NCBI RefSeq assembly: GCF_000739695.1
Contig: NZ_BBIO01000020.1
Span: forward strand, 1 to 56,410
Source: Tepidicaulis marinus
GTDB taxonomy: Bacteria > Pseudomonadota > Alphaproteobacteria > Parvibaculales > Parvibaculaceae
Length of the DNA stretch: 56,410 bases
Direction: 5' to 3'
The translations under genes were made by a program, and so were the position numbers. Below, piece by piece: positions 27,239 through 36,148 of this stretch. The notes beneath the pieces are model-generated. The model did not search any database, was not told where the DNA came from, and saw only the letters and a list, made by a program, of their open reading frames with translations. How positions within the stretch are numbered: the first letter of the stretch is position 1; each line of letters begins with the position of its first letter.

Positions 27239-27495
27239 CTTCTTTCCTCGTGAATCTTGTTTTTTGAAAGCGCGTGCTTTGCATACGGCTTGAGCGCGTC
27301 TGTAAATCTGCGGTTACGCGTCTCACACATATGGCGGGGGCGGGAACTACATTTCAGTTCCGTATATATTCACTATGTATAAAAACTGTCATTTCAAATA
27401 GAACTTCTGTTAATAAGTTGGAAGGTGGCCGTACCGATAAGTTATCCCCGGTAGTGATTTCTCTTCCACGTTCTGATTGTTGGGGATGACAGTCG

Positions 27496-29238
27496 ATGAA
27501 AAAAGATCAGGCGCATGCCGGCTTTGCCGCGACGGCGGGCACGGTCAAAGCCTCCGGCGTTTTTAGGAAAATGAAAATTTCCGCAAGATTGATGCTGATA
27601 GCAGCGGTCTTGCTCTCCGCCATGATGGCCGTGGGCTTTGCCGGGTATACCGGCATGTCGCAAATGCGCACCTCCATGGCAAGCATCTATAACGACCGGG
27701 TGGTGCCGCTGCGCCAGCTGAAAATTCTCTCCGATACTTATGCGGTTCAAGTCGTCGATACGGCGCATAAGGCGCGGGCGGGTGACATCACCTTTGCGCA
27801 GGCGCTGGACAATATCGCCCGCGCCGAAGAGACGATCGCGCAGGAGTGGTCTGCTTATACCGCGACCAAGCTCACCGAGAAAGAAGCGCGGCTCGTTGCC
27901 GAAGCAGAAGCGTTGATGGGCGCGGCGGACAAGGTCAAAGCCGATCTCAAGCGTCTCTTGTCGAGCAATGACATGCCCGGGCTGGTTCGTTTTGTCGGAG
28001 CGGGTCTTTATACGAATATCGATCCGCTGACGGAAAAAATTGCCGAACTGATCGAACTTCAATTGAGTGTCGCGCTGAGTGATTTCAACGCTTCCGAATC
28101 CTTGTTCAAAACCCTGACAGTCTTCATGGCGGGTTTGTTCGTTTTGGCCTTGGGCGGTGGGCTTGCTTTCTCAATGTGGATTTCGAAAGGAATTAGCCGC
28201 CCCGTTCAGGCGCTCACGGGTGCCATGGGCAAGCTCGCCAATGGCGATCTTGAAATCGACATTCCCGAAACGCCTTTTGAAGATGAGGTGCGGGAAATGG
28301 CAGGGGCTCTGACAATCTTCAAAAGCAATGCCATTGAACAGGCGCGTCTCGAGCAGCAGGAAAAAGAAAACCTCGCCCAGCGTGAGCGCCGGGCCGAGCG
28401 AATGCAGAATCTCGTGACGTCTTTTTCAACGCGCATCAACGAGATTGTGCAGGCCGTCGCGGGCGGTTCCACGGAATTGCGCAATTCCGCAACGTCGCTT
28501 ACCGCAACGGCGGAGCAGGCAACGCAGCAAAGCGGCGCGGTGGCTGCGGCAACGGAAGAGGCAAGCTCCAACGTGCAGACGGTTGCAACGGCTGCCGAAG
28601 AGCTTGATTCCTCGATCCGCGAAATCGCCCGGCAGATTGCGGAATCGAACACGATTACCAGCCAAGCTGCCAGCCAATCGCAGAGCACGAGCGTCCAGAT
28701 GCGCAAGCTCTCTGCGGCTGCCGCCAAAATCGATGAGGTCATGACGCTGATCAACGATATTGCGTCTCAGACAAACCTTCTCGCGCTCAATGCGACAATT
28801 GAAGCCGCGCGCGCCGGGGAAGCAGGGAAGGGCTTTGCCGTTGTGGCGGCGGAAGTCAAAGAGCTGGCCAATCAGACGGCCAAGGCGACGGAGGACATTG
28901 CCGGCCAGATCGCGGCCATTCAGCAGGAAACGGATAGCTCCGTCACGGCAATCGAAGGGATCAGCGAAACCGTGCGCCGCTTGAGCGAAATTTCTTCTGC
29001 CATTTCGGCCTCTGTCGAGCAGCAGGGAGGGGCGACGAGCGAGATCGCTAGGAATTGCCAGGAGGTTTCCCATGCAACCGGCGAAATCGCTTCCAATGTG
29101 TCCGGTGTGAATGAAGCCGCGCAGCATACAGGCGCCGCATCGGCGCAGCTCCTCACGGCGTCGGACGAACTTTCCGAGCAATCGGAGGTGCTGCGCAAAG
29201 AGGTCGATAGTTTCATCGCGGACATTCAGGCCGCGTAG
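27496..29238 (+). CDS. Methyl-accepting chemotaxis protein (membrane, 4HB-HAMP)
   Basis: A 580-aa transmembrane chemoreceptor. TM1 is near residues 30-50 ([19 protein letters not shown]), a helical periplasmic sensor of four-helix-bundle type runs to about 205, TM2 is [22 protein letters not shown] starts [23 protein letters not shown], and the signalling hairpin tip is [28 protein letters not shown]. No CheR-docking pentapeptide is present at the C-terminus. The ligand is unknown. An AT-rich 257-base region after tRNA-Phe should hold its promoter. A strong terminator follows. It opens a group of four chemoreceptors in 8.5 kb. Confidence 0.9.
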   Translation: MKKDQAHAGFAATAGTVKASGVFRKMKISARLMLIAAVLLSAMMAVGFAGYTGMSQMRTSMASIYNDRVVPLRQLKILSDTYAVQVVDTAHKARAGDITFAQALDNIARAEETIAQEWSAYTATKLTEKEARLVAEAEALMGAADKVKADLKRLLSSNDMPGLVRFVGAGLYTNIDPLTEKIAELIELQLSVALSDFNASESLFKTLTVFMAGLFVLALGGGLAFSMWISKGISRPVQALTGAMGKLANGDLEIDIPETPFEDEVREMAGALTIFKSNAIEQARLEQQEKENLAQRERRAERMQNLVTSFSTRINEIVQAVAGGSTELRNSATSLTATAEQATQQSGAVAAATEEASSNVQTVATAAEELDSSIREIARQIAESNTITSQAASQSQSTSVQMRKLSAAAAKIDEVMTLINDIASQTNLLALNATIEAARAGEAGKGFAVVAAEVKELANQTAKATEDIAGQIAAIQQETDSSVTAIEGISETVRRLSEISSAISASVEQQGGATSEIARNCQEVSHATGEIASNVSGVNEAAQHTGAASAQLLTASDELSEQSEVLRKEVDSFIADIQAA

Positions 29239-29278
29239 GGCACTGTAAGGGCCCGATGGGCCAGCCGGATAACCACGA

Positions 29279-29310
29279 AAGGGCGGCGCCTAGCGCCGCC
29301 CTTATCTTTT
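29279..29310 (+). terminator. Rho-independent terminator after the chemoreceptor
   Basis: An 11-bp perfect stem, AAGGGCGGCGC (29279-29289) with GCGCCGCCCTT (29293-29303), three-base loop, then ATCTTTT. The A-rich other side lets it also act on the convergent DUF4167-like gene. Confidence 0.9.
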
Positions 29311-29334
29311 GTGCATTCCGCCGTTTTGACAGCC

Positions 29335-29565
29335 TCAGTGAGGCTGCGCGTTCATCAGGCGGAAATAGTGTTCGGCGTGCTGGTAGCTGTTTTCCTGAGC
29401 GACACGGTCGTTCGAGATGCCGTATTCCTTGGCAAGGGCGGTGTAATGGTCGAAGCGCTTTTTCCAGCCGGCCATCGTGCCTTGCGTCCCATTGCCTGAG
29501 GTGGGTTTTGGGGTAGAGGCGCGGGGGCGGCGGCTTGCGCCGTTTCTTGTTGTTTCTATGGTCAT
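29335..29565 (-). CDS. Short DUF4167-like protein
   Basis: A 76-aa protein. The C-terminal part, HYTALAKEYGISNDRVAQEN followed by SYQHAEHYFRLM, matches the conserved end of DUF4167 (usually RDAQASGDRVMAENYLQHAEHYFR-like), a family restricted to alphaproteobacteria and otherwise attached to long basic, disordered tails. Here only a basic 35-residue N-terminus (RRPRASTPKPTSGNGTQG) remains, so this is a minimal version. GWKKRFDHY replaces the usual RGTP-xx-V-xx-KY stretch. Function unknown; known members are RNA-binding-like in composition. It sits between chemoreceptor and EAL genes. Confidence 0.7.
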   Translation of the reverse strand: MTIETTRNGASRRPRASTPKPTSGNGTQGTMAGWKKRFDHYTALAKEYGISNDRVAQENSYQHAEHYFRLMNAQPH

Positions 29566-29833
29566 TGTTGAAGCCTTGCGTGAAGGCTCTATCCGTTTCT
29601 GTATGATTGAGGCGGACCGGTTCCGTAAGGAACGAAAAGGCCGCAAACAAAGAAGAGGGGGGAACGCGAAGGGACGCTGCGGCGTACATCCGGCCGCGAG
29701 CGCCCTCAGACAGATTTGCTTGGCTTAAAGCCGCATCAATGTCTGCGCGTTGATAGAGAGATAAGCGCCATTTGTGTCATTACAATGGCAGTGCCTCTTT
29801 ATATTGGCAACGAGCCCAAAAAACATGCCCGCG

Positions 29834-30619
29834 TCAGGCTTGCGCCGCTTCTTCAAGGGGCGGCCCGGCAAGGAAAGGCACTTTCGGCAGGGTTTCGATG
29901 CCTGGTTTAGCGAAATAGAACCCTTGAAACAGCCGGATCCCGGCGGCGCGCAGTATCTCGAACTCCGCGCGGGTTTCGATCCCTTCAGCGATGATCGTGA
30001 TGCCCAGCGTGCGGGCGATATGGCCGATCGCGGCGACAATGGCCTGACGCGCCGGACTCGTATCGATATTCCGGATGATGTCCATATCGATCTTGATGAG
30101 ATCGGGCTGGAAATTGGCCAGCAGGTTGAGCCCGGCATAGCCAGAGCCGAAATCGTCTATGGCGGTCAAAAAGCCGATCCTTTTATATTCCGCGATGATC
30201 CGCTCGATATGCGCTGTGTCATCCATGCGCTCGTCCTCGGTGAACTCGAACATGATGCGTTCGGGCGCGAAGCGTACACGTGCCGCCGCGGCCAGCGAGG
30301 CGCGGATGCAGGCGGCCGGTTCGTAAACCGCGTTCGGCATGAAATTGATGGAAAGGCGCGTGCCGTCTTTCGGGAAGATCTGCCCGGCAAGCTCGATCGC
30401 TTTTACGCGTGCGGCCTGATCGAACTTATAGCGCGTGGTGTCGTCCACCTGGGAGAGAATGTGCGCCGCGCCCTGGCCCTGAAGCCCGCGCACCAGCGCT
30501 TCATAACCCCAGACGTCATGCGTGTGTGCATCGATGATGGGATGAAAAGCGACGGTAAAATCGAAGGGAAGCGGATTGCCGTCCCGGCAGCCCTGGCATC
30601 CTTGGGAAAGGTTACTCAC
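29834..30619 (-). CDS. EAL-domain cyclic-di-GMP phosphodiesterase
   Basis: A 261-aa single-domain EAL protein that would cleave c-di-GMP to pGpG. The motif set is complete: YEALVRG for EAL, NFMPNA, FEFTEDE, IDDFGSGYAGLNLL (DDFGTG variant), IKIDM, and IIAEGIET with QGFYFAKP at the end, so activity is likely. The N-terminus has C-x2-C in SQGCQGCRDG, a possible metal or redox site. No sensor domain is attached. It stands among chemoreceptors, two of which end in PilZ (c-di-GMP-binding) domains, which suggests it tunes the local signal. Confidence 0.88.
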   Translation of the reverse strand: MSNLSQGCQGCRDGNPLPFDFTVAFHPIIDAHTHDVWGYEALVRGLQGQGAAHILSQVDDTTRYKFDQAARVKAIELAGQIFPKDGTRLSINFMPNAVYEPAACIRASLAAAARVRFAPERIMFEFTEDERMDDTAHIERIIAEYKRIGFLTAIDDFGSGYAGLNLLANFQPDLIKIDMDIIRNIDTSPARQAIVAAIGHIARTLGITIIAEGIETRAEFEILRAAGIRLFQGFYFAKPGIETLPKVPFLAGPPLEEAAQA

Positions 30620-30907
30620 GCCATCACTCCGTTTGCGCTGACCAGTCGAAAGTATGGAACGCGAAACAGAAAAATTCTGTGAAGAGGGAGGTGAGAAGGC
30701 GCGCGTTTCTCACGATTTTTTTTAGCGGAATTTACGTTTTTCTAACCTTCTGCAAGGATTTGCGGAAGACGCTACGAATTTTAATCAATTCTCCTTCTGT
30801 AACCGCCATGGTGATCCGGCGCGGGGACAGGCGCGTAAGGTTGAACAGTGGCCGAAAGCGTTCCGGGGGATCGTCAACGGCATGGATCGGCTATGTGAGT
30901 AACGGAC

Positions 30908-32392
30908 ATGTTGAGTATTGGCAGATCGTCAAAAGACGTTGAGATGGAAGCCCGCCTTGCTGCGCTGGACAAATCGCAGGCTGTTATCGAATTCGACACG
31001 GATGGAAACATCCTGACGGCGAACGAGAATTTCTTGAACACCATGGGCTATCGGCTGGATGAGGTCCAGGGCAAGCATCATTCGATGTTTGTTGCGCCGG
31101 AAGACCGCAGCAGTGCCGCCTATAAGGATTTCTGGGCGCGGCTCAAAGCCGGGCATTATCAATCGGCGCAGTACCGCCGCTTCGGTAAAGGCGGCAGGGA
31201 AGTCTGGATCGAGGCTTCTTATAACCCGCTGATCGGCCGGGACGGGAAGGCTTATAAGGTCGTGAAATTTGCGACCGATATCACGGCAACGAAAGCCGAG
31301 TTCAGTGATCTGCGCGGCCAAGTGAATGCGATCGGCAAGTCCCAGGCCGTCATCGAATTCGACCTGGACGGCAAGATCCTGACGGCGAACGAGAATTTCC
31401 TCTCCACCTTGGGCTACTCGCTCGGCGAGGTGCAGGGCAAACACCACTCGATGTTTGTGAGCCCCGAGGACCGCGGCAGCGAAGCTTATAAGCGCTTCTG
31501 GCAGAAGCTGCGTGCCGGTGAGTATGAAGCCGGGCAGTTCAAGCGCTATGGCAAGGGCGGCAAGGAGGTCTGGATCGAGGCTTCTTATAACCCCATCCTC
31601 GATGCGGCGGGCCGGCCTTTCAAGGTCGTGAAATATGCGACGGACATTACCTCGCAGGTTTCCCTGCTTACCGATCTGAAGACGATGATCGACACGAATT
31701 TCGCCGAGATCGACGGCGCCGTGGACCGGGCGGAAGGCGAAGCGGCAAATGCAGGCACGAATGCCGAACGCACCAGTGCCAATGTGCAAACGGTGGCGGC
31801 TGCGGTGGAAGAGCTCGTCGCCTCTATCGGCGAGATCGCCCAGAGCATGGTGCGTTCCAAAATGGCGGGTGAAGAAGTGCAGGGTAAGGTCGAGGCCGCC
31901 CATGGCTCGACTTCGCGCCTGGCCGATGCCGCCTCTGCCATGACCGGCATTGTCGAGCTCATTCAGGAGATTGCAGGTCAGATCAATCTTCTGGCGCTCA
32001 ACGCGACCATCGAGGCGGCGCGCGCCGGAGAAGCCGGAAAGGGCTTTGCCGTCGTTGCAAGCGAAGTAAAAAACCTGGCCAGTCAGGCCGCCAAGGCAAC
32101 CGATCATATCTCGAAGGAAATCGCGGGAATTCAGTCCGTTTCCAGCGAAGTGGTTGAAGCGCTGCAATCGATCCGTGATGGCATGGAAGTGGTGCGCGAT
32201 CACGTCACCTCCACTTCCGCAGCAGTGGAAGAGCAAAGCGTTGTGACGGGCAATATTTCCGAAGGGATGCAGGAAGCTGCCCGGTCCGTTGAGGAGATCA
32301 CGTCGAGCATGGCAGGTATCTCGGCGGCGATCGAGCAGGTAGGCGGCGCCGTTGCGAGCACGCGCCAGGCGGCGGAAGTTCTGGCCCGTTGA
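30908..32392 (+). CDS. Soluble chemoreceptor with two tandem PAS domains
   Basis: A 494-aa cytoplasmic methyl-accepting protein without membrane segments. Two near-identical PAS-PAC units span about residues 17-125 and 139-245; both contain [17 protein letters not shown] and [13 protein letters not shown] or [13 protein letters not shown]. They are of the type that often binds haem or FAD for redox or oxygen sensing. The signalling domain follows with [20 protein letters not shown]. The two PAS units are clearly an internal duplication. It ends at a bidirectional terminator shared with the next convergent gene. There are 288 bases between it and the divergent EAL gene, in which I see only AT-rich promoter-like sequence. 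Confidence 0.88.
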   Translation: MLSIGRSSKDVEMEARLAALDKSQAVIEFDTDGNILTANENFLNTMGYRLDEVQGKHHSMFVAPEDRSSAAYKDFWARLKAGHYQSAQYRRFGKGGREVWIEASYNPLIGRDGKAYKVVKFATDITATKAEFSDLRGQVNAIGKSQAVIEFDLDGKILTANENFLSTLGYSLGEVQGKHHSMFVSPEDRGSEAYKRFWQKLRAGEYEAGQFKRYGKGGKEVWIEASYNPILDAAGRPFKVVKYATDITSQVSLLTDLKTMIDTNFAEIDGAVDRAEGEAANAGTNAERTSANVQTVAAAVEELVASIGEIAQSMVRSKMAGEEVQGKVEAAHGSTSRLADAASAMTGIVELIQEIAGQINLLALNATIEAARAGEAGKGFAVVASEVKNLASQAAKATDHISKEIAGIQSVSSEVVEALQSIRDGMEVVRDHVTSTSAAVEEQSVVTGNISEGMQEAARSVEEITSSMAGISAAIEQVGGAVASTRQAAEVLAR

Positions 32393-32411
32393 ATTTCTAA
32401 CGACCTAACTG

Positions 32412-32447
32412 AAAAACCCGGCCGCACGGAGGTGCAGCCGGGTTTTC
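32412..32447. terminator. Bidirectional rho-independent terminator
   Basis: AAAACCCGGC (32413-32422) pairs with GCCGGGTTTT (32437-32446), and inner GCAC (32424-32427) with GTGC (32432-32435). It separates two convergent chemoreceptor genes. Confidence 0.92.
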
Positions 32448-32466
32448 TCGTAAGGAGGCATGCCTA

Positions 32467-34101
32467 TCAAGCGGCGGCGGATTTTCCGCCAAGTGCCGAG
32501 CGCAGCGCCGGAATATCGAGCGCCTTGCCCTTGAACTTCAGATGCGTGCGCCCGTCTGCCGCATTCAGTACCACGCAGGAAAGGCTGTGGGAGGCGCCGA
32601 ATTCGAGCGTCAGAAGCGCGCCGGTCCGGGCAAGGTCCGTCCCGCTGACCGCACAGCCGTCGGCCGAGAGGTTGGTGATCGTGACGGGCTGCGTTTTGCC
32701 GGTTGTAAGGCGGGCGTCTGCGGAGAGGCGGCACTCTACGCGGTAGGCCGCGCGCCGGTCGAATTCCTCATGGGTGCGCAGCTTGCCCACCAGCGTGCGC
32801 ACAGTGCGGCGCAGTTCCTGAATTTCATCCGTAAGCGCGGTGGAAATCTGCGAGAGTTCGTCCGTGCGTCCATTGACGTCGGAAACTTCTTTCGCTACTT
32901 CCCGCATCGAGCCCGATACAAGCCGGGTGCCTTCAGCGCTGCGGTGAACATTGACACCGATTTCGCTATTGGCGCGGGCCTGTTCTTCCGAAGAAATGCG
33001 GATCGCGTCGGTAATTTCTTCCACCGTGCGGATCGTCTGCTGAATACCGTCGACGGCGGTGGACACATCCCCGGAAGAACGCTGGATCGCGGCAACGAAA
33101 CCGCTGATTTCCTCGGTCGCTTTCGTCGTTTGCGTGGCAAGCGCTTTGACTTCCGCTGCAACGACGGCAAAACCTTTCCCCGCTTCCCCGGCACGGGCCG
33201 CTTCGATCGTGGCATTGAGGGCGAGAAGGTTCGTCTGGCTCGCAATATCGGAGATAAGCGTTGCCGCTTTCGAAATCTGATCGCTCGCCTCGGAAAGGCC
33301 GGTCATGCGCTCGGAAGCATTGGCGACTTCGGCAACGGCGCTGCGGGCAACCTCCGCGCAGCGGCCGACCTGCGACTGGATTTCCTGTTCCGTCACCGTC
33401 AGTTCCTCGGTAGCGGCGGCGACGCGGGAAATGTTTTCGGCCGTTTCCTGCGTGGAATCGGAAACGGAGTTCGCCCGCTGATTGACCTTGGCAATGTGGT
33501 CGTGAATGTAGCGTGCCGCTTCGCTCGTGCGGTTCATGTTTTCAAGCACATGATCGACGCTGGACTGGATGGTGGCTTCCAGCTGATCGGCAAGTTCGCC
33601 GAGCTCGCGGTGGCGTTTCTCCTCGCCTTGCGTCAAATAGGCGCTGATCGCAAGTTCCATGTCGAGCATGATGGCGGCCTGGGCAGCGGAAAGGCATTTG
33701 GCAAGCATGTCTGGCTTCTTGCGCAGGGCGCGCACCAGCACTTCGCAAATCTCGCCCTGAATGAAGCTGTAGCCGGCGATGTAAAGACGCGGTTCCAGGC
33801 CGACGCGCAAATGTGCCGCGCCGATGGCGACGGCGCGCTGGGCATAATCTGCATCGAATTTCGCCGAGAAGAGCGATGTCCAATGACTGACCTGGGCTTT
33901 CTGCAAACGGGAAACGTTTCCCGGCCCGCCAATGATGGCAGCCGTTTCCGGATTGCCCATCACGCGTTCGTAAAACCGTGCAATGATGTCGGGCAGTTCG
34001 GGTTTGATCGCGTCGAATGACTTGACGATGAATTGCCGTTTTTCGCTGTCGATCCCGAGAAACTCGAGACGATTGGCCAGTTCTTGTGCGCCGCCGGTCA
34101 T
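32467..34101 (-). CDS. Globin-coupled chemoreceptor with C-terminal PilZ domain (A)
   Basis: A 544-aa cytoplasmic protein in three parts. Residues 1-165 are a protoglobin-type sensor as in HemAT: H97 in [20 protein letters not shown] is the expected proximal haem ligand. Residues about 190-440 are a methyl-accepting signalling domain with [20 protein letters not shown]. The last 100 residues are a PilZ domain: [18 protein letters not shown] is the R-x3-R-type motif region and [11 protein letters not shown] the (D/N)xSxxG motif. Oxygen (or NO/CO) binding would be passed to CheA, while c-di-GMP would modulate it. GGGGAAAA precedes the ATG at 34099-34101. It is downstream of a paralogue of the same design. 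Confidence 0.9.
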   Translation of the reverse strand: MTGGAQELANRLEFLGIDSEKRQFIVKSFDAIKPELPDIIARFYERVMGNPETAAIIGGPGNVSRLQKAQVSHWTSLFSAKFDADYAQRAVAIGAAHLRVGLEPRLYIAGYSFIQGEICEVLVRALRKKPDMLAKCLSAAQAAIMLDMELAISAYLTQGEEKRHRELGELADQLEATIQSSVDHVLENMNRTSEAARYIHDHIAKVNQRANSVSDSTQETAENISRVAAATEELTVTEQEIQSQVGRCAEVARSAVAEVANASERMTGLSEASDQISKAATLISDIASQTNLLALNATIEAARAGEAGKGFAVVAAEVKALATQTTKATEEISGFVAAIQRSSGDVSTAVDGIQQTIRTVEEITDAIRISSEEQARANSEIGVNVHRSAEGTRLVSGSMREVAKEVSDVNGRTDELSQISTALTDEIQELRRTVRTLVGKLRTHEEFDRRAAYRVECRLSADARLTTGKTQPVTITNLSADGCAVSGTDLARTGALLTLEFGASHSLSCVVLNAADGRTHLKFKGKALDIPALRSALGGKSAAA

Positions 34102-34150
34102 ATTTTCCCCATTTAGCAGACCCCGGAGACCGAAGGCCGCCGGTATTGAA

Positions 34151-34167
34151 AATTCATAGGATGAATT
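34151..34167. promoter_or_regulatory. Perfect inverted repeat ahead of globin chemoreceptor A
   Basis: AATTCAT-AGG-ATGAATT, 7-bp arms and 3-base spacer, about 50 bases before the start of gene A. It could be an operator; no known regulator is matched. Confidence 0.35.
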
Positions 34168-34197
34168 ATCATGCCAATAGTTAACGAGTTCTGAGAA

Positions 34198-34224
34198 CCG
34201 GGGCGTCAAAAGCGCCCGCCCCGG
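34198..34224 (-). terminator. Possible terminator between the two globin chemoreceptor genes
   Basis: CCGGGGCG (34198-34205) can pair with CGCCCCGG (34217-34224). On the minus strand it is followed by TTCTC only, so termination would be partial and gene A may be partly co-transcribed with gene B. Confidence 0.4.
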
Positions 34225-34275
34225 CCTCATAGTGGGGATAAGCCTCCGGAAAATCCGAAAGCTTTCCGGTCAAGC

Positions 34276-35895
34276 TCAAGCGGCGTTTTTCAGCACGGCG
34301 GCGAGCGCGGGCACATCCTTGATGGGACGGGAGAAGGCGAGATGCGTCTTGCCGTCCGACTGTTCCACGATGATCGCTTTGACCGGGGCGCTGCCGCTCA
34401 GATGTAAAGCAACCTCGGCTCCCTTTTCCGCCTTGATCTGGCCGCGCAGGGCGCAGCCGTTTTCTGAAAGGTCGCAAATCTCGGTCTGGTGTTTGCCGTC
34501 GCTCGTTTCGATCTGCGCGCTGATCTGGCAGCTCGTGCGGTAGGTTGTGCGGCGATCGAAGACATCGTGAGAGCGCAGCTGACCGATGAGGTTGCCGACA
34601 GTCTTGCGCAAGTCCTGAAGCTCCTCATTGAGTTTTGCCGAAATATCGGAAAGTTCGTTCGTGCGGCCGTTCACGGAGCTGATTTCCGTCGAGACCGTGC
34701 GCATGGCGCCCGACACATTCCGCGTGCTTTGGGCGCTTTGATGCACATTGGCGCCGATTTCCTCGTTCGCACGGGACTGCTCTTCCGCCGAAACGCGGAT
34801 GGCGGCGGCGATTTCTTCCACCTCGCGGATCGTGGTTTGAACGCCCGTGACCGAGGTCGATACTTCGCCGGAAGCACGCTGGATCGCGTTCACGTAATTG
34901 GTGATCTCTTCCGTCGCTTTCGTCGTCTGCGTGGCCAGGGCTTTGACCTCCGCTGCAACCACGGCAAAGCCTTTGCCGGCTTCCCCGGCGCGCGCCGCCT
35001 CGATCGTGGCATTGAGGGCCAGAAGGTTCGTCTGGCTTGCAATGTCTGAGATGAGCGTTGCCACCTTGCCGATTTCATGGCTTGCCGCTTCGAGGCCTTC
35101 CATGCGCTCGGAGGTGCTGGAAACTTCCGTCACCGCGCCGCGCGCCACATCGGCGCAGCGGTTTACCTGGTTCTGGATTTCCCGTTCGGCAACGGCAAGT
35201 TCTTCGGTTGCTGCAGCAACACGGGAAATATTCTCGGAGGTTTCATCGGACGAGCCGACGACGTTTTTCGCCTGCTCGTTCAAACTGTCCATGGAATGGT
35301 GAATGTCTTTTGCGACCTTTGCCGTGCGGGCCGTGTTCTCTTCCACATGGTCGACGGACACCTGAATGGTTTTTTCAAGCTGGTCGGCAAGTTGAAAGAG
35401 CTCTTCTTTCTTCTGCATCTCGCCGCGCTCCAGATAGATGGAGATGGCAAGTTCCATATCGAGCATAATGGCGCTGGTCATGGCATCGACGGCTTTGTCG
35501 AGCAGATCGGGCTTTTTGCGGTAAGCGGCATTGAGCTTGGCAATCAGCCGCGAAAGGGCGAAGGAATAACCGGCAATATACCAGCGCGGCTCCAGGCCGA
35601 CACGGTGGTGGGCGCCGCCGATGGCCTGCGCGCGTTTTGTGTAAGCCTCGCCGAATTCACCCGAAAGAAGGCCGCGCCAATGTTCCGCCTGAGCGTTTTT
35701 GAGCGCGGGAATGCGGCCGGGGGAGCCGATAACGGCGGCGGTTTCCTCGCGCGCCATGATCCATTTGTAGAAATCATCGAGAATGGTGTCGAGATGCGGG
35801 TCGACGATCTTCAGAACCTCCTTCAGAAGAGCCCGTTTTTCGGCATCGATGCCGAGAAACGACAAACGGCCTTCAATGTCCTGATTTCTGTTCAT
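34276..35895 (-). CDS. Globin-coupled chemoreceptor with C-terminal PilZ domain (B)
   Basis: A 539-aa paralogue of gene A with the same three parts: protoglobin sensor (H96 in [20 protein letters not shown]), signalling domain with [20 protein letters not shown], and PilZ domain with [17 protein letters not shown] and [11 protein letters not shown]. The conserved parts are close enough to A to point to tandem gene duplication, while the linkers and PilZ ends have diverged. AGGGG lies seven bases before the ATG at 35893-35895; an ATG six codons upstream is less likely. Its AT-rich upstream region holds an FNR/FixK-type box, so low oxygen probably induces it. Confidence 0.9.
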   Translation of the reverse strand: MNRNQDIEGRLSFLGIDAEKRALLKEVLKIVDPHLDTILDDFYKWIMAREETAAVIGSPGRIPALKNAQAEHWRGLLSGEFGEAYTKRAQAIGGAHHRVGLEPRWYIAGYSFALSRLIAKLNAAYRKKPDLLDKAVDAMTSAIMLDMELAISIYLERGEMQKKEELFQLADQLEKTIQVSVDHVEENTARTAKVAKDIHHSMDSLNEQAKNVVGSSDETSENISRVAAATEELAVAEREIQNQVNRCADVARGAVTEVSSTSERMEGLEAASHEIGKVATLISDIASQTNLLALNATIEAARAGEAGKGFAVVAAEVKALATQTTKATEEITNYVNAIQRASGEVSTSVTGVQTTIREVEEIAAAIRVSAEEQSRANEEIGANVHQSAQSTRNVSGAMRTVSTEISSVNGRTNELSDISAKLNEELQDLRKTVGNLIGQLRSHDVFDRRTTYRTSCQISAQIETSDGKHQTEICDLSENGCALRGQIKAEKGAEVALHLSGSAPVKAIIVEQSDGKTHLAFSRPIKDVPALAAVLKNAA

Positions 35896-35962
35896 GGTGT
35901 ATCCCCTTTGCAAGTGCGCACGCGGCGGCTTCGACCGGAGAAGCTAAAGGGGAACCGGTTAA

Positions 35963-36005
35963 TTTATGATAACCAAGAACAGTGATTTTACTTGATGTAG
36001 ATCAG
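35963..36005 (-). promoter_or_regulatory. FNR/FixK-type box with -10 element
   Basis: TTGAT-GTAG-ATCAG at 35992-36005 matches nine of ten fixed positions of the FNR/FixK consensus TTGAT-N4-ATCAA. On the minus strand a CATAAA -10-like hexamer lies at 35968-35963, placing the box centre about 41-42 bases upstream of the expected start of transcription, the usual class II position. Confidence 0.6.
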
Positions 36006-36148
36006 TTTTTATCTACCGAAGACTCTTGAGGGAGAATCGAATATTTAAAATTACATTTGGTTGTATTTATTATTTACTTTCCATGATGCTTGCGCATGTC
36101 ATGTAAACATATGTATATCCCGAGCAAGATAAAATGTTCCTATGCGGA

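Noticed and set aside
27079-27330. Minus-strand frame across tRNA-Phe
   Set aside because: Reads through the tRNA; no coding signal.
30679-30942. Open frame on the plus strand ahead of the double-PAS chemoreceptor
   Set aside because: AT-rich promoter-like region, no start signal, no protein-like codon use.
32542-34020. 492-codon open frame opposite globin chemoreceptor A
   Set aside because: Antisense shadow of a well-supported chemoreceptor.
28745-35010. Near-identical DNA in the four chemoreceptor genes
   Set aside because: It is the conserved signalling tip ([18 protein letters not shown]), not a mobile repeat.
35958-35974. TTAA-N7-TAAC resembling a CtrA site before globin receptor B
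   Set aside because: The second half-site does not match; in AT-rich sequence this is expected by chance.
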